Source: Plebeiibacterium marinum (GTDB lineage Bacteria; Bacteroidota; Bacteroidia; Bacteroidales; Marinilabiliaceae). From it: a stretch of 64,000 nt of DNA. The position numbers and the translations under genes were made by a program. The stretch lies in assembly GCF_026013615.1 (NCBI RefSeq), contig NZ_JAPDPI010000023.1, positions 29,785-93,784 of the forward strand. The letters run 5' to 3'. The notes under the pieces are model-generated. The model saw only the letters and a list, made by a program, of their open reading frames with translations. It searched no databases and was not told the DNA's origin. Positions 63,370-64,000 of this stretch are shown here, in pieces; the first letter of the stretch is position 1, and each line of letters opens with the position of its first letter.

Positions 63370-63588
63370 TTGGTACCAGCAAGAGGCATTAGAATAATTG
63401 CGATGGGATACCAAACTGGTATTACTCATTAATGTTATTTTTTTATGGCAACTGTGGATACATGATATAGTTCGATAAGGCCTGAGTTTCAGACTTACAT
63501 TCTGAATGTCCATTACGTTCAAGATCATGGAACGATCGATGCCTTTGGGTGTACGGAAAGATAAAACCTAATGTGATTTAAGGTTTTG

Positions 63589-63851
63589 CAAGCTGTAAAT
63601 CGTATTCCTTCTTGCCAAGGAGGAATACGAGGCAGGAAAAGGGAGGTGGTTTTTAATACGCATAAAACCACCTCCCTCGCCTTTGGCGAGGTACTCCTCC
63701 TTTTACAGGGTGTGTAAAAACTCTTTTAACGAAGAGTGGTTACTTACAAACTGAAAGTACTTTCTCGTTTTACTCCTCCATACATCCTCCCGTTTGATCG
63801 GGACAGGCTCTGAAGTGGAGACTACCCTTGTGGAGATTTATTTACAGCTTG
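63589..63851. repeat. MITE-like palindromic element with 11-bp terminal inverted repeats
   Basis: Terminal inverted repeats CAAGCTGTAAA (63589-63599) and TTTACAGCTTG (63841-63851) bound ~260 bp. Inside are a CGTATTCCT/GGAATACG hairpin (from 63601), a 13-bp perfect stem GGGAGGTGGTTTT/AAAACCACCTCCC (63641-63676) and TCGCC/GGCGA. The block CCTCCCGTTTGATCGGGACA near 63787-63806 is shared, in reverse orientation, with copy A of the repeat at 7.5 kb. No transposase is present, so it is non-autonomous if mobile. Confidence 0.65.
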
Positions 63852-63947
63852 TATAACCCCAAACCCTAAAGGGCATAGCCGTCAGGCTAAGGTTCTATTT
63901 TATTGGAATAATGTTATATATTTTAGGCTGAAGATTTTTTGTAAAAG

Positions 63948-64000
63948 CATTTTGTATATCGTGCTGAAAGCACAGCTTATCCTAGCCCCATGCAACGCAT
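63948..64000. repeat. Partial REP-like repeat at window edge
   Basis: The sequence GTGCTGAAAGCAC forms a small GTGCT/AGCAC stem and is followed by CTTATCCTAGCCCCATGCAA. This resembles dispersed repeats common in Bacteroidota genomes. It is cut by the window end, so its full extent is unknown. Confidence 0.4.

Larger units (their letters stand above)
63370..64000. other. Repeat-rich non-coding tail of the window
   Basis: No gene is seen in the last 630 bases. The interval contains the palindromic element at 63589-63851 and a short repeat at the window edge (63948-64000). The next gene lies outside the window. Confidence 0.7.

Overview
The window is a chromosomal segment of a polysaccharide-degrading member of the Bacteroidota. 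SusC/SusD pairs, a hybrid two-component regulator, type IX secretion C-terminal domains, outer-surface lipoproteins with acidic residues after the lipid cysteine, and TTTG/TAnnTTTG-like promoter elements all point there. Gene content and AT-rich composition resemble marine or anaerobic Marinilabiliales-type bacteria; that order-level placement is an inference.

Layout. (1) 1-472: 3' end of a uronate isomerase gene (uxaC) with a strong terminator. (2) 746-6992: a MarR regulator and an RND efflux operon (adaptor, pump, outer-membrane factor); two near-identical inverted repeats mark the likely MarR operators. (3) 6993-7697: a gene-free stretch with several hairpins, five TTCTACC heptamers on a ~21-bp period, and one copy of an interspersed repeat. 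(4) 7698-40846, all on the minus strand: a large galacto(gluco)mannan utilisation locus. It encodes GH27 alpha-galactosidase, hybrid two-component sensor, GH94 cellobiose phosphorylase-like enzyme, SGNH acetylesterase, GH26, GH130 mannosylglucose phosphorylase, a GPH-family transporter, GH2 beta-mannosidase, SusC, SusD, two surface glycan-binding lipoproteins, a second GH26, mannobiose 2-epimerase, GH5_8 mannanase, GH5_4 glucanase and, last, a giant pectate-lyase-like T9SS protein. (5) 41100-44394, plus strand: a Nudix-type sugar regulator, an SDR mannonate oxidoreductase and mannonate dehydratase (uxuA), interrupted by a GxxExxY gene inside an inverted repeat. (6) 44533-62054, minus strand: an amino-sugar/glycosaminoglycan region with phosphoglucosamine mutase-like enzyme, nucleotidyltransferase, N-acetylhexosamine 1-kinase-like protein, sugar MFS transporter, a NagB deaminase fused to a PIG-L-like domain, GalE, a CBM9-like protein, a LacI regulator, a sulfatase, a PL8 chondroitinase and a T9SS secreted protein. 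(7) 62668-64000: an uncharacterised Bacteroidota protein and palindromic repeat elements.

How it works together (inference from families). In the mannan locus, surface GH26/GH5 enzymes and the esterase cut acetylated galactoglucomannan. The SGBPs and SusCD bind and import oligosaccharides, and periplasmic GH27, GH2 and GH26 trim them. The GPH porter moves disaccharides into the cytosol, where the epimerase plus GH130 (Man-Glc) and GH94 (cellobiose) split them phosphorolytically. The hybrid sensor is the probable activator, and a shared promoter-proximal motif lies upstream of GH27 and GH94. In the amino-sugar region, PL8 and the sulfatase attack chondroitin/hyaluronan-type chains. The hexosamine could then pass through an anomeric kinase, nucleotidyltransferase/GalE, mutase and a deacetylase-deaminase fusion to fructose-6-phosphate. 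LacI-type palindromes (core GTGCACGTG) lie upstream of the LacI and CBM9 genes.
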